A DNA stretch of 64,000 nt from Allomyces macrogynus ATCC 38327 (taxonomy: Eukaryota > Blastocladiomycota > Blastocladiomycetes > Blastocladiales > Blastocladiaceae). The stretch spans positions 534,516 through 598,515 of the forward strand of contig GG745337.1 of assembly GCA_000151295.1 (NCBI GenBank). The letters run 5' to 3'. The notes under the pieces are model-generated. The model was given only the letters and a program-made list of their open reading frames with translations. It did not search any database and was not told the origin of the DNA. A program made the position numbers and the translations under genes. Shown here in pieces: positions 9,756 through 21,813 of the stretch; position 1 is the first letter of the stretch; every line of letters begins with the position of its first letter.

Positions 9756-11992
9756 GGTGGCGACGGTGGGCGAGGTTCGCGGCGCAATGAACCGGCAAGC
9801 AAAGGACGCTCGCGTGGGTCGGATCGAGGCACGTTGGCAGTCGGCCAGGAAGTGAACACGTTTGAAGGAATCTGGACACGTTGCTGTGGGGATGTCGCTG
9901 CCTTTATACAAGGCCACGCGGGACAACGTCAACGTCGTTGGCCAGAATTGGTCCGTGCGTGTGCAAGAATTGCGTGTCCGCGCGCGTGCAGGTCCCCACG
10001 CCGACGACTGCCAAGGAATTGGTTGCTGCAATCAGTCGGGCCATCGCTCCTGCAAATTCCTGTTGCGATGATGGCGGATGATGAACAACAACGGGAAGCG
10101 AGCCAGGAGAGCTGTTTCAAGTTTGCAAACCAGTCGAGCCAGGCAAGCGACGTATCAAGCCGCGCACCTTCCCGAGCAAGAACGTGTTTCGCCAACGATC
10201 CAAACCAATCCCAACCTTGTTGGCATTTGGACTGGACTGTCGAGACATGCACGTCAAGCATCCATGGTCTGGCCTCGCCAGTTGTGCGCCGGGTGGCGGG
10301 CGCCCTGTTCTTCGTTCGTTGGGCAGCATCGATGCAGCGTCGGTCGCGCGTGAATGGTGTCGGCAGGATTTCAGTCAGTCGGTCGATCGTGGTGGCCGCG
10401 CGGGCACCATCCAGCAGGGCCCTTGGCGAACCCAACGCCCAACCACGTTGCATGTATTGGTGGCTGCCCGCCGACCGAGCCGGAACTGCACCGCCGTGAC
10501 CCGGCGCCGCCAGCGCGGCGACCAGCTCTCGCGGTGCGCGCGGGTAGCGCGGCCATAGTCGCCCCCAACCGCGTCCCTCACGGCTCACTTTCTTGCAACC
10601 AGTGCGAACGGTTCCTTCCCCACACGCGCACTGCTGATCGCGCACGTAGTACGGGAGCCACGAGGCAGAGAGAGATTGTTCAACGGGAAGCAGGACCCCA
10701 TGACTGGCGACGAGTGGCGCTATCAGACCTCATGACTGGCTGAAAAATTGCCGTGTCGAGCCAGGCTTTGCATGAGGCTAAAGACGATATCCCGTCAAAT
10801 CTTCCCGGTCCCTTGCAGGTCCAGTGGGTTGATGGTGAAAATCGCTCACGCGAGCTAAAATGCCGCTCGCACGTCCTCCCGGCACACGCCTGGCGCAACG
10901 TTTCGTCTGGACCGGGATACTTGATCCCGACTTGATGGACATTGCTCGTGCTCTGGATGGGACGTGCACACGACGGTGCATGGCAGCGAGGGGATCGTGG
11001 ATCCTGCTCGGGAGGCCCTGGCCCCCAAAACAGTCTGTCACAAATATGCGCGGTGCCGCCACGGCGGAATCGGTGCCAAACGTTGCTGCCTTGCACCGGC
11101 GTGCGCGTGTTGCTCCCCGTGCATTTGCTAACTTCTCCACCGTGCTGCAACCCAGCCGGATGGGCTCTGCGCGTCCCACACCCCACCTTCCTCGGTGATC
11201 GACGTCGGCCATGAGGAGGTTTTGGCCAGTGCCGTGTGCAATCTTGGCATATGCCTAGACCGGGGGGGGGGGGGGGTAGCGCCATATCAAAACCGTGATC
11301 GCCACCGCGCATACCACGGCCGCGTCAATCACGCTGGGCCACGGACCACGCTGACGTTGGGTTGATAACCACGTTGAAGTTTATGTTCAGTGAGGAGCGC
11401 GAGTGAGCGGCCACAAACAACACGGCTATGGTCGCAATACTGCCCTTGCGAATGAGTGTGAACTGGAGCGGCATACGAAGCGCTATTCCAGCGCGATGCT
11501 TCTCCACCCTGTCGGGCGCGGCCCTGGTGGTTTGCAACGGGGCGCGCGCGAGGGCTGGTCGGCTGTGAGAGAAACGTGAAGGCCGCGCTGGACACAACCA
11601 TAGATGCAATGCTTCCCCGGCGAGATCTGTACCTTGCTGCCGTCTTGCACGATTCTCTGCTCCCGGGCGCCCTTCTTGTCCAACGCTCCACGAATCCGTC
11701 GGACGCGGCGAGCGCATTCCGGGCGGCATGGCCGGCCATGCCCGTGTCGTGAAGGTCAACGAGGGCCTGCCTGCGTTTCACGTCTGACCGCGTCCTTCGG
11801 TGAAAGTCAAAATGGTCAGCACCAGCGTGTCGTGGGCCAGACTATTGGCGGGATGGCGCGCACACTCGCGGTGGCGGCAGAGACATTCGCACATGATGAC
11901 AGTGGTTCCTTCGATGCACGCGCATGTTCTGCCACAAACGACACGGCCGGACCGCGGCAAATTTGGTGCCAATGGAACGGGCCCAGCTGTTT
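9756..11992. other. Gene-poor 2.2-kb stretch
   Basis: No conserved gene recognised. Several frames are open for 130-240 codons, but their composition (Arg, Ala, Gly, Cys rich, no domain) fits chance open frames in GC-rich DNA. One reverse frame at 11329-11781 begins with a stretch weakly resembling a helix-turn-helix of Tc1/IS630 transposases (ALVDLHDTGMAGHAARNALA). It could be a transposon relic, but no DDE core was found. Confidence 0.4.
11262..11276 (+). repeat. G15 homopolymer
   Basis: A run of 15 G in the gene-poor stretch upstream of MAU2's 3' end. Confidence 0.9.
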
Positions 11993-14259
11993 TTATGACA
12001 CAACTCTCTGCTCCTGTCCCCTTCCCGTCCATCTCGCCACGAGCCCCTCCACCGCATCCCGCGCATCCCGCGCCGCAACGGCGGCCTTGTCCGCCAACTT
12101 ATCACGGTGGCCAATGACCGCCGCGGGCGCGTCTTGCCCCACAACCGCATGCAATTCTAAACCCCAAAACCCCAGTCAGCACTGACTCGGCACCATCACA
12201 AACAACACAGAACACGTACCAGCAACAGCATCCGCACACGCCGCGGCCACATCCACCATCCCGGCTTTGGCCGCCATCGTGATCGTCGTCTGCCACGACG
12301 CGCGCGCGTGATCGGTCGCGAGCGACGCGAGCACCGCGCCGGAGACGGCCATGGCCGCGGTCTTGACGTGCAGGTTGTCCTTGGCCGCTTTGAGCGCGTC
12401 GATCAGCGCTTGCCTAAATTGCCCCAAAGCGTGTCGGTGAGCGCCCAATCCCAAACCATCCGACAGCAACACAACGGCGTACTTCTGCTTGTTCAACTCG
12501 GTCACCGTCATCACCCGCACCATCGCCACGGCCGGCGCGATACTCGCGTGATTTTCCGGGTCGCACACGGCAAGGAGCGCGCGCGCCGTGGTCAGGTGGT
12601 CGTCGGCCGTATTCGGGTCAGCGGCGTAGACGAGGCCCTGCGCGAGCCCGAGCCGCGCGACGTCGCGCAGGCTCGCGGGCGCGTCGCGGTCAGAAGCGAC
12701 GGCGTCAAAGTGCGCGAACGCAAGGGTCCAGTCGTTGGCGGCCTGGTGCAGGTGCGCGAGGTGAAGATGCAGGACGTGCGTGGGTGGAGGGGTCGCAAGG
12801 GATGCGAGGAGGTCGAAAGTCTATGAGGGTAGATAAATTGGTGAGCGTCATCGACCAATTCAAGGTCGGTCGTGATGCGACGGACCTCGGCGGTCGTCTT
12901 GAACTGACCTTGACTGAGCGCGACGTCGAACAAGGTTGAGTAAAACGCAGCCAACAGGCCATCGAACCGCACACCCGGCGCATGTCCTAAAGATCCAGCA
13001 AGCTCGTCAGTTCCCTTCCCATTCACACCAAGCCTACACCAAGTCCAAAGTACTCTGCAGCGTCGCGACTCCATGCTCCAAAAACAACCTCGCGCGATCA
13101 CTCTGCACATCCAGCCGATTCACCAACGCGCTCACCAAATACGTGGCCACCACGACCTCGCTCTCCGTCCACGTCTCGAGCCTGACCGGCTGGATCGGCG
13201 CCGCCGCCACGACCAGCGGATGCGGTGCGTTCGCGACCAACACGTCCACCCCACCGTCTGGCGCTGTCGCGAACCCGACCTCCCCCACCCCCTGCGCGCT
13301 CGGCTGCTCCAGCAACGCCTGCAATGCCGCGAGCGTCGTCGACGCGTGTGCGACGCGGTCGGCCTTGAGCGCAGCCAGAACTTCCAGGACGTGCCACTGC
13401 GCGCGCATTTGGCGCGGGACCACATTCCCTCCATTCGCCGCGGCCCGTGCGGCGGCTTCGACCGCGTCAAAGTACTCCTTGAGTGCGGCAAAGTCGCGCG
13501 CGCCCGTATCGCTCTCGGAGAGAACGCGGTGCGCGACGTGGGCCGTCAAGTGCATGACGAGGATTGGGTGCGCTGCCAAGTGGGTCTGGCAGAAGGGCAC
13601 GGTTTCGGTGCGCCACGTGTCGAGCGGAGTCGAGGATGCGGCGAGGTGCGTGGTCGCAAAGACGAACGCCCACGCGGTACGGCTGAGCGAGATGGACGCG
13701 TGCCAGGCCGACCGGACCATAGGGAGGGCTTGTGCCGCGCGGTTCGTCGCGAGAAGGTACGTGATGTGGTGCAGGTGCGCCGAGTAGGTCAGGTCGGCGC
13801 CGGGCGGGAGCCGGTTGGTGAGCGCGGCCTGCTTGGGCTCGAGGTGAGCAACGGAGCGAATGGGAAGAGATGTCGTCGGAGTGACGACCGTACCGCCTTG
13901 TGCAGCGCATCTTGCGCAATCTGGTCCGCAGCCGCGTCCCCGTGCTGCGCAAACTCGGTGACCACCGCAACGAGTCGGAGCCTGGCCTCAATTGCAGCCG
14001 TCAAGGGCAGATTGGGCATACGTGCAACAGATTCCAAGCAATGGACAGCAATTCGGACGTGATGGTCGGCCATAAAACTGTTCCCGGACCCGGTTGCTCG
14101 CATCGCCGCGAGTGCCGTCCGTGCTTGAGCAGAGGCATGGTTGGCAAGAACCAAGAGCGCGGCGGGGACAACGGGCAGCGTATTCGGGTCCCCCGGCGGG
14201 CCGTGGACGCGGTCGATGGGCGGGGCGGGCGTTGCGGCTGGGCCGTGATGATGGTACAT
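11993..14259 (-). CDS. MAU2: Cohesin loader subunit MAU2/Scc4
   Basis: TPR-rich partner of Scc2/NIPBL that loads cohesin on chromatin in the nucleus. The first exon holds VRIAVHCLESVARMPNL followed by EARLRLVAVVTEFAQHGDAA, matching the human MAU2 start (IRLCVHCLQAV..EARTHLQLGSVL). Further exons give helical TPR-like sequence (YLLATNRAAQALPMVRSAWH, VVVATYLVSALVNRLDVQSD), then TAEVRRITTDLELVDDAH, RDVARLGLAQGLVYAADPNT and AAMAVSGAVLASLATDHARA. A last short exon ends at the TAA at 11993. Visible introns include GTACGG..CAG near 13890-13830 and GTGTAG..TTTAG near 13040-12990. Start taken at the ATG at 14259, just before a poly-His/Pro stretch; the frame is open further upstream, so the N-terminus could be longer. 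Call based on the N-terminal motif and TPR content. Confidence 0.72.
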
Positions 14260-14615
14260 TGATTTCGCCTTGATGCTCGAGAGCGGTGCAGCAACTGCAG
14301 CAAGTGATGGTTGGATTTGATTTGACTGGAATCGATGCTGTCGTCGTCGGCGACGGTGACGGTGTGCTCTTGCGAAGAGTGAGCGGCCTGGAAAATCGTT
14401 TGACGCGGACGCAGCACAGGTGGGATTCAGACTGCCTTGGGCAGGCAGAACATGTAGCGAGCAACATCGCAAGGCATCAGAACTCCCTCTTCGCAACACT
14501 TCACAACACCAAAGAAATGAATAAATAATTCTTCCTCATCCCTATGAACATTCTCCACCCAGCGTCGAGCCCAGAGCCGAGCCCGAGCGCGGCCAAGGGC
14601 CCAAGACCGGCGCGC
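14260..14615. other. Short intergenic region
   Basis: Separates the MAU2 start from the 3' end of the ANP32-like gene. Contains AATAAATAATTCTTCC near 14519-14534. No gene seen. Confidence 0.4.
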
Positions 14616-16384
14616 CTATGGCCCATGCCGCGCGCGCTTGTACATCTGGTCCATCAAGCCGTCGCTGCTCAAATCAAACGCTCGCTTGCCCGGGACCGGC
14701 ACAGTTCCATCATCCCGGTCCTCGTCGTCATCCAAATCAAATGCGTCGTCGTCCTCGTCCAGCTGATCGTGCGAAAACGACGCGTCCAGGCCGTTGGCGA
14801 AGCCGTTGCCATACAACTCCTCGAGGTTAGGGGCGGCGGCGTCGTCTTCAAACCCGTCCTCGTCGTCGTACTCGTCCGAGTACACGCCAACCGGCGCGGC
14901 GGCAGTCGTGGCCGCAGATTGTGCCGGCAGCTCGTCGAGTTGCGACTCCTCATCGTCATAATCGTCGCCATCGTCCTCGACTTCGTCCTCGTCCTGCAGC
15001 TCGACCACGATCGGCGCGGACGCGGTTGGCGGCGGGGCGGGCACGGCTGACCATTCCGACGGCTCGTCGTCCTCGTCGTACCCGTCATCTTCGTCCTCGT
15101 CGTTGTCGAGGACGTCGACGGTTTCGTGCGTCGGGTGCGGCGGCCGTGGGGCGTCAACAATGCCAATCAGCGAATCCCTCTTCGTCGTCCTCGTCGTAAT
15201 CGGGATTCGTCTTCCATATCGGACTCGCCGTTGTCAAGAAACGACGACCTCGTGCATGGCGGGTCGTGGTCGGGTCGTAAGCGGCGGCGGGTTGATGGGG
15301 CACCGGGTCGTCGGGAAACGACGACTCGACCTCGTCCTCGTCCTCGTCAACCTCCTCGACGCGATCGTGCTGGTCGTCCTCATGGTCGCTGTCGGAATCG
15401 TCGAGCTCAATCGTCACGACGCGCCGCGGCGCGTCGCCCTTGTCGTCGTCGTCGTGGTCCGACCACATGTCTTCCTCCTCCTCTTCGTCGTCCTCCTCGT
15501 CGTCGTCCTCGTGCACACCACCCCCACTCACGCGCAACCCGCCCTTCATCGGCACCCCCTTGCCAAAAAACTTGCGCGAGACGCCCTTCCCTGCGACCGC
15601 GCGCGCCGTCAGCGGCCCCTTGGACCGCCCACCGTGCTGCGCGCGGCGCAGACCCTTACCTGCCGTCGACGCGTAATATCCGGGGTTGAGCGGCGGCGAC
15701 GACGGCACGTCCTCGTCATCATCTTCGAGCTCCTCGTCGTCCTCGTCTTCGTCGTCGCACTCGCGGCCGTCGCGGTCGAGTCCGTCAAGCACGTCGAGCA
15801 CGGGCACGGCTGCGAAAATAGCGGCGCGGTAGGCTGGGCTCGTGCCGAGAGTCGCGGCGACGGGGCACGAGACGAGCGAGAGCGTGGCGAGGTGCGGAAG
15901 GGACGTCTAAATTCATGTGGCAAAACGATCACCGTTAGTTCAACCCATCACAGAGACGCACGCACACACACGCTTGTACGCAACTTACCAGCACCTCCAC
16001 CTCCTCCACTGATTCCACCGTCGTATTCGACGCATCCAGCGCGCGCAACCGCGGACACTGTCGCGCAACCACGCTCAAATGCCCGTTCAGCCACGGATTA
16101 TCCGCGACCGAGAGTCGTGCGAGGTGCGGCAGGTGCGGGAACCCGTCGAGCGTGGTGAGCGCGCACGCGACGAGCGACAGGGATTCGAGGTGGACAAAAC
16201 GCGCGAGAAGCGGCGCGATCCAGGTAAATGGCGTCGACAACGGCGGGATGCTTGGCGCGGCGCCGTCGTTGGCGAGCACGTGGTTGTCGAGGACGAGCGA
16301 CGTGGTGGCCGCGGCGACGCGCGCGGGCACGTCGTACAGGACGGCGCGCAGGTACGGGTCGACGGGGACGGGCAGCGCGGCCAT
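14616..16384 (-). CDS. ANP32-like acidic leucine-rich nuclear phosphoprotein
   Basis: N-terminal leucine-rich repeats (HLESLSLVACALTTLDGFPH, LARLSVADNPWLNG, LRALDASNTTVESVEEVEVL) are split by one intron (GTAAGT..TTTAG). They continue as SLPHLATLSLVSCPV and close with the ANP32 cap motif (YRAAIFAAVPVLDVLDGLDR DG). A long acidic, low-complexity tail follows. ANP32 proteins are histone chaperones and phosphatase regulators; the tail binds histones. The frame stops at 15154, but the acidic tail continues in the neighbouring frame to 14616 and ends with a basic KRARHGP. Removing one C from the CCC run at 15176-15178 joins the two, so I treat this as one gene with a likely homopolymer error. If the stop is real, the protein ends at 15154. 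ATG at 16384 is the first Met before the LRRs. Confidence 0.7.
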
Positions 16385-16927
16385 GGTTGTTTGGACGTTG
16401 AGGCGGGGACGGGATCACAACGGCGACGGCGCGCAAGTACGTCGCGCGGTTGGCGAGCGTGGACCTGGACAGGACTTGGTCACGGCGGGTCGAATGGCGC
16501 TCAATGGCACGGACGCGGCGATCCGTCGTGGAATCCTTGGGTACGGCGGGTACATCACGTTGGACGGGGGCGGTGGGCCAGTTTATGTTTGCCGAGGTGC
16601 AGCAAAGTGGTCAGGTCGGGCGCGCCTTGTGTTCGCCAGCGTGTCCGCTTGGAAGACAGAAAAGAGAGAAAACTGGAAACGCACAGGTGGATCGCACGGC
16701 GTCCACATAAGCGTCCGATGCCTGCTGACAGTGCCACAAGAACACGTGTCTTTCAGACGGCTGTCACGCGACTCGCGACAGACCGCGTCGTCAGCTCGAT
16801 TTTCTCGTATTGTCGACTAGGCCGCGTCCGAGACCACGATCACATCAGCCACGACGACCAACGGCCCTGGCCCCGCCCAGCTGCCGCACGACACCCGCCA
16901 ACTAGCTGCAATCGCCCGCTCGCCACG
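16385..16927. other. Divergent intergenic region
   Basis: Lies between the divergently transcribed ANP32-like and Rpt1 genes and probably holds both promoters. No clear TATA box or gene seen. Confidence 0.4.
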
Positions 16928-18577
16928 ATGCCGCCCAAGCAGGACTGGGAAAAGTGTAGGATCACGCCCAACATCGCCATTTCTCGAGCCCTTTCGCACC
17001 CTCCACGCTGATCACGACCCAGAACCTCCTCAAAATTGCGACCGGCCAATGGAATCTAACGCGCTGCTACCGCCGACGCGTCCCTCGCCTTCTTTCTTTC
17101 GCAATCGCCAGACTCGCGCGGCCAGATCGAGGAGCGCGAAGTCGAAAAGATCCAGGCGCTCGACGAAAACGACATTGCCCTGCTCAAGACCTACGGCCGC
17201 GGGCCCTACGCGACGCGCCTCAAGAAGATTGACCAGGAAATCAAGGACGCACAAAAACGCGTTAATGAAAAGATTGGTGCGCACCTCCCACCACCTCCAC
17301 TCGAGTCCGCTCTCTGGCCCTCATTTTTGACACGATGTGCACGCCCATCGCGACATAGGCGTCAAGGAGTCCGACACGGGTCTGGCTCCGCCTAACCTGT
17401 GGGACATTCCCGCCGACAAGCAGCGCATGCACGAGGAGCAACCGTTGCAAGTCGCGCGGTGCACCAAGATCATTCAGCGCGCGCCCGATGCGCTCGACCC
17501 ACCGGGTACGGAGCCGACGGCGCAGTACGTGATCAACATCAAGCAGATTGCCAAGTACGTGGTCGGACTTGGCGACCGTGTCGCGCCGACCGATATCGAA
17601 GAGGGCATGCGCGTCGGCGTCGACCGCACCAAGTACCAGATCCAGATCCCGCTGCCGCCCAAGATCGACGCATCCGTGACGATGATGCAGGTCGAGGAAA
17701 AGCCCGACGTGACCTACGCCGACGTCGGCGGGTGCAAGGAACAAATTGAAAAGCTGCGCGAGGTCGTCGAGTTGCCGCTGCTCAACCCGGAACGGTACAT
17801 CAACCTCGGCATCGACCCGCCCAAGGGCGTGCTCTGCTACGGCCCGCCGGGCACGGGCAAGACGCTGTGCGCGCGCGCCGTGGCCAACCGCACCGACGCA
17901 ACCTTCATTCGCGTGATCGGGTCAGAACTCGTGCAAAAGTACGTGGGCGAGGGCGCGCGCATGATTCGCGAGCTGTTTGAAATGGCGCGGACCAAGAAGG
18001 CGTGCATCATCTTTTTTGACGAAATCGACGCGGTCGGTGGCGCGCGGCACGACGACGGGTCCGGCGGCGACAATGAGGTGCAGCGCACGATGCTCGAGCT
18101 CATCAACCAGCTCGACGGGTTCGATGCGCGCGGCAACATCAAGGTGCTCATGGCCACGAACCGGCCGGATACGCTCGACCCGGCGCTGTTGCGTCCTGGC
18201 CGTCTCGACCGGAAGGTGGAGTTTGGGTTGCCGGATCTCGAAGGGCGCGCGCATATTCTCAAGATTCACGCCAAGTCGATGTCGGTCGAGCGCGATATCC
18301 GGTACGAGTTGGTCGCGCGGCTGTGCCCGAACGCGACGGGCGCCGAGTTGCGGTCTGTGTGCACTGAGGCCGGCATGTTTGCGATTCGCGCACGGCGCAA
18401 GGTACGGTTGCTCTTTGTATTTAAGTTGATTTGAGGACTGCATACTGACCGTAACTCGTCGCGGCGCATTTTGACGAATAGGTCGCAACCGAAAAGGACT
18501 TCTTGGAGGCCGTCAACAAGGTCATCAAGGGCTACGCCAAGTTCTCGTCGACGGCCAAGTACATGGCCTACAACTGA
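16928..18577 (+). CDS. RPT1: 26S proteasome regulatory ATPase subunit Rpt1
   Basis: AAA+ ATPase of the 19S base ring that unfolds ubiquitinated substrates; orthologous to human PSMC2. Exon 1 is tiny (MPPKQDWEK). After a short exon ([20 protein letters not shown]) comes the main exon with [40 protein letters not shown] (Walker A) and [12 protein letters not shown] (Walker B). It continues with the second region of homology [20 protein letters not shown] and [20 protein letters not shown]. The last exon reads [20 protein letters not shown] and ends [10 protein letters not shown] at the TGA at 18575. The last intron is GTACGG..TAG after the RRK codons. Conservation is very high and all catalytic motifs are intact. 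Exact junction between the first two exons not settled. Confidence 0.96.
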
Positions 18578-20610
18578 ACGGTGTCGGTCGCGCTCCTCGG
18601 TTGCCCGTCTACGCGAGGGCGAGCAGTTGGAGTTCAATGGCGCCGGGTGGGAATGGGTTGCTCCAAGCAGGCATTTGCTTTTGTGACCCACGGGCTTTGT
18701 CAAATACATTACAAACATTTGAAAAGGATATTTCACTGCTGACAGATGCACTTCTTGGATACGCGGTTCGATTCCACGGATCCGCGCCATAGTGAACGGT
18801 CGCTACGCGCAGGCGAATCGCTGCCCGCGTCAAATTAACCTCATCGTCGCAATCGATGATGTTGGTCATCGAGTGGAGGCGCAAGAAATCACGAATCACT
18901 CAGACCAGGTACGTGTTGCTCTCCAAATTGGTTGGCATCTTGTGTTGCCAGAAGCAGCACCAGCATGACATGAAGATCATCAATAGGTGCGAACCCTCCA
19001 CCGCCGCCTCCGCCTGTCACTGTCACAGGTCCACAGGTCCGTTGTCAATGTGTGCGGGTAAATTTGTCACCCTCACCTTGGCACACTGTCTAAGGTTCGA
19101 ATCCTGGGCACTGCAACAGATGAAACCACCTCAAAACGACCGTGTCGAGGCTGTGTCCACGTGGTTCTCCTGCGATCGTCAGGTCCTTTAAGCGTTTTTG
19201 CGCCCAGGTACTCCATGATGGCCGCCTGCCTGCCTGCCTGCCCTGTCCTTTGCTGATCGTTTTGCTCCGACCGTTGTGGTAGTGACGTGGTCGCCCTTGG
19301 TTCACACGCAGTTTCCGATTTCTGGGACGGTGATCCAAGTGTGATCCGCCTCGCCCCCTGTGGCTTCTGTTTCCACCGTTATCTGTTTTGCGCCTCGCGC
19401 AATCTTTCTTGGTTTTCTTTGTGCTTTGTGACCTTTTGCCACTTTTGTGCTGTTTCTGTCGGTTTCTCTGTCAGCCTGTCTTAGTAAGCGGGTAAAGCAG
19501 ACTGGGCCATAAGAGCTGGTGCCCACACCAAGGGAGGCCCACAACGACGAGGACGCGATTGTGGCCCCTTTGGACGTGCGCGCGGTGCTTTTGCCCAGTC
19601 AGTCTGACCTCGCTCGCCTAGCAGGCGTCGAAACGCTGTGTAGGGACGAGAGTCATTTCAGGAGGCAGAAGGCAGTGACTCCAGCGCAAAGCACACGACA
19701 GAACAAGTATATTCGCCACGGTCAAAGTCGAAGCAAACCCCCCCATCCCCAGGCCTGACTCGATCCCAGTCAGCGCCGCGTCCACACCGTCCATGGTCTC
19801 CTGTGCGTCGATTCGTCCAGCTTGTTCAAGTCTTTTGCATCACAAAAACGTTAAGAAATATGATCTAGGTGAGGCCAAAACGTATAATCCAAAGATATTT
19901 AGTGCATCGACCAGGCGACCTGGCTGTGGTTGCATCCTGTTGCAGATGACAGGTTCCTGGTCCAAACCCATTGCGCTATGGGGATGAGTCGGAAGGATGG
20001 GACAGCGGCGGCAGAATTCGAAAATGCTTGGAGCTGTGAGCCTATAAACGCCATGTCAGGCGCGCATGCATGCGCCAAAGTCCCAGCGGTCTCTTTGTTG
20101 GCATTGGAGACTGGACGACCTGTCGGCGTTAGGAGAAGAGTTGGGGGGGGGGGGGGGATGAACGAGAGGACAATTTTTCATTTGATGATTGGCTGTCATT
20201 GATTGCACTGGATGTGGCGAGAATGATTTCTGTGCGTGATCCAAACGTTGGCGGTCAAAAGGCAGACGCACACATGCCAGGAGGCTACTTGCTCTGGCCA
20301 TGCAGGAATGAAGCCCTATGGCGTTGATGGGTGCTGATCATGCAACGAATGATACTATGTCGAGTATGTGGAGTGACTGAGCTCAAACCTCAGATGGTGG
20401 ACAGCTTACAATGGTCATTAGAGCCTTCGACATGTTTGTTCCGTCGATGGAGACCGCATGCCGTTCCAGCTATTGTGTTCACAGCCAGTGCAGAGATTGA
20501 CAGATTTTTGGCGGGTTGGAGTTCACCGGATTTCACCAGGAAAGCAGGGCTTCAGGATTCTTGATGTACTTTCAACCCAACAAGACCAACCACTCCTTTC
20601 TCAACCTCAT
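18578..20610. other. Gene-poor 2-kb stretch
   Basis: No gene recognised. Contains isolated B-box-like words (GGTTCGATTCC at ~18766, GGTTCGAATCC at ~19093) without a matching tRNA fold, a (CTGC)n-like stretch near 19220, and a G15 run. Confidence 0.45.
20143..20157 (+). repeat. G15 homopolymer
   Basis: A run of 15 G between noncoding sequence and the membrane-protein gene. Confidence 0.9.
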
Positions 20611-21475
20611 CTAGGCTCCCTTGAGCTTATACTTGAGCTCCTTGAGCGACTCGACCGACGCCTCGACCTCGCGCATTTCATGCACGGCCCACGCGAACCC
20701 AGCCGAGACAAGCACTGGCACGCCCCAGAACACGTACTCCCATAAGAGACTATCGCTCGCCGCGTCCGGCGCGACGCGCCAGTGCTCAGTCGCGTCGTAC
20801 TGCGCGACATAAAAGTAGATCAGGTTGGCGACCGTGACGAGCGTCGTGATGCGCAGCCACCAGGCCGTGCGCTTCGCGCGCAGTTGCCGAATCGCGTAGA
20901 AGATGGTCGGGTCGGCGGCAGCAGACGCGACCCACTGCGCCTGGTAAATGTCGACGGCGAGGATGACGAACAGGCCGAACAGGCACGCGGTGATGAAGGC
21001 TGACGCCAGCGTGGGGTACGGGTGCACGGCCGCGACGACGGTCACGATTGGGATCGTCGGCGGGTGGTCGGCGGGCGAGTCCCAGAACGCGTACGTTTGC
21101 GCGGCGGCACTGATAGTGGCGGCAGGGAACGCGTCAGAAAGGTACGTGCATACTTCTCCACCTAGTTACGCGGCGAAATACGGACATGAACGCAAGCGGC
21201 GTCGTCAGCGCAAACATAGCCATTTTGAAGGCCGCGTCAATGTGCGCATTTTCGTCGGCGTAGCGCGAAATCAGGTCGTCCTGCTCTTGCTCGTCGAGGA
21301 GCGCTGGGTGCTCGTCGTCGCCGAGCTGCGGGTCGTTCACATCTGGGCCAGCGAGCGTCGCGCGGAATGGGCGGCGGCGCGCTGCGGCAGTGGCGGTACC
21401 GGCAGTTGCCGACGCGCCGGTCACGCTCGTGCTGCTGTTGCTTGGTGATGCGGCGGATTTGCTGCTGGAACTCAT
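20611..21475 (-). CDS. Predicted four-helix membrane protein, uncharacterised
   Basis: Not recognised as a known family. Exon 1 from the ATG at 21475 has a Ser/Ala-rich, probably disordered N-terminus. Then come DEEQ-rich residues (HPALLDEQEQDDLISRYADE) and a first hydrophobic segment (AAFKMAMFALTTPLAFMSVF). After one intron the second exon carries TLASAFITACLFGLFVILAV, RITTLVTVANLIYFYVAQ and YVFWGVPVLVSAGFAWAV, and ends with a charged helix (EASVESLKELKYKLKGA). That suggests four transmembrane helices and cytosolic ends, about 270 aa. No signal peptide and no catalytic motif. Coding status is supported by the intron, the clear hydrophobicity pattern and a sensible stop. Confidence 0.68.
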
Positions 21476-21813
21476 GGTGGCGTGAAGATGGTTGGTTACT
21501 TGATGCTCGTTCCAGATCAAGGAATGAGTGAGTTAGGCTGATTTTCTTGCCAGCTTGGCAGAATCGACGCGCGATTGACGCGGTGCAGGTGGTCGTGACT
21601 TGACGGCGCGTTTCGCCAACATCTCCTCGTCAACAACTCTGCCGCCGCTGCCCCTGACGCTCCTGCACGAACCACCGCCCTCAAGGCCATCCAACTTGCT
21701 GCACTCTGCTCGCCGCGCTGCGAGCACCGAGATCAACCCGCGCAACCCGCCCTTGGCCGCCTCTGTCCGGCCTAAGCCCCGCCACCACCGTGACCGACCT
21801 CGTCGACACCGTC

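Noticed and set aside
15154..15807. Treating the two acidic frames at 14616-15044 and 15154-15807 as separate genes
   Set aside because: They abut, share style and join after removing one base from a CCC run; a start for a separate acidic gene is not evident.
18760..19110. tRNA genes at the GGTTCGATTCC and GGTTCGAATCC words
   Set aside because: No D-arm, anticodon arm or pairing acceptor stem at the right distance; isolated B-box-like words only. A similar word near 1840 fails the same way.
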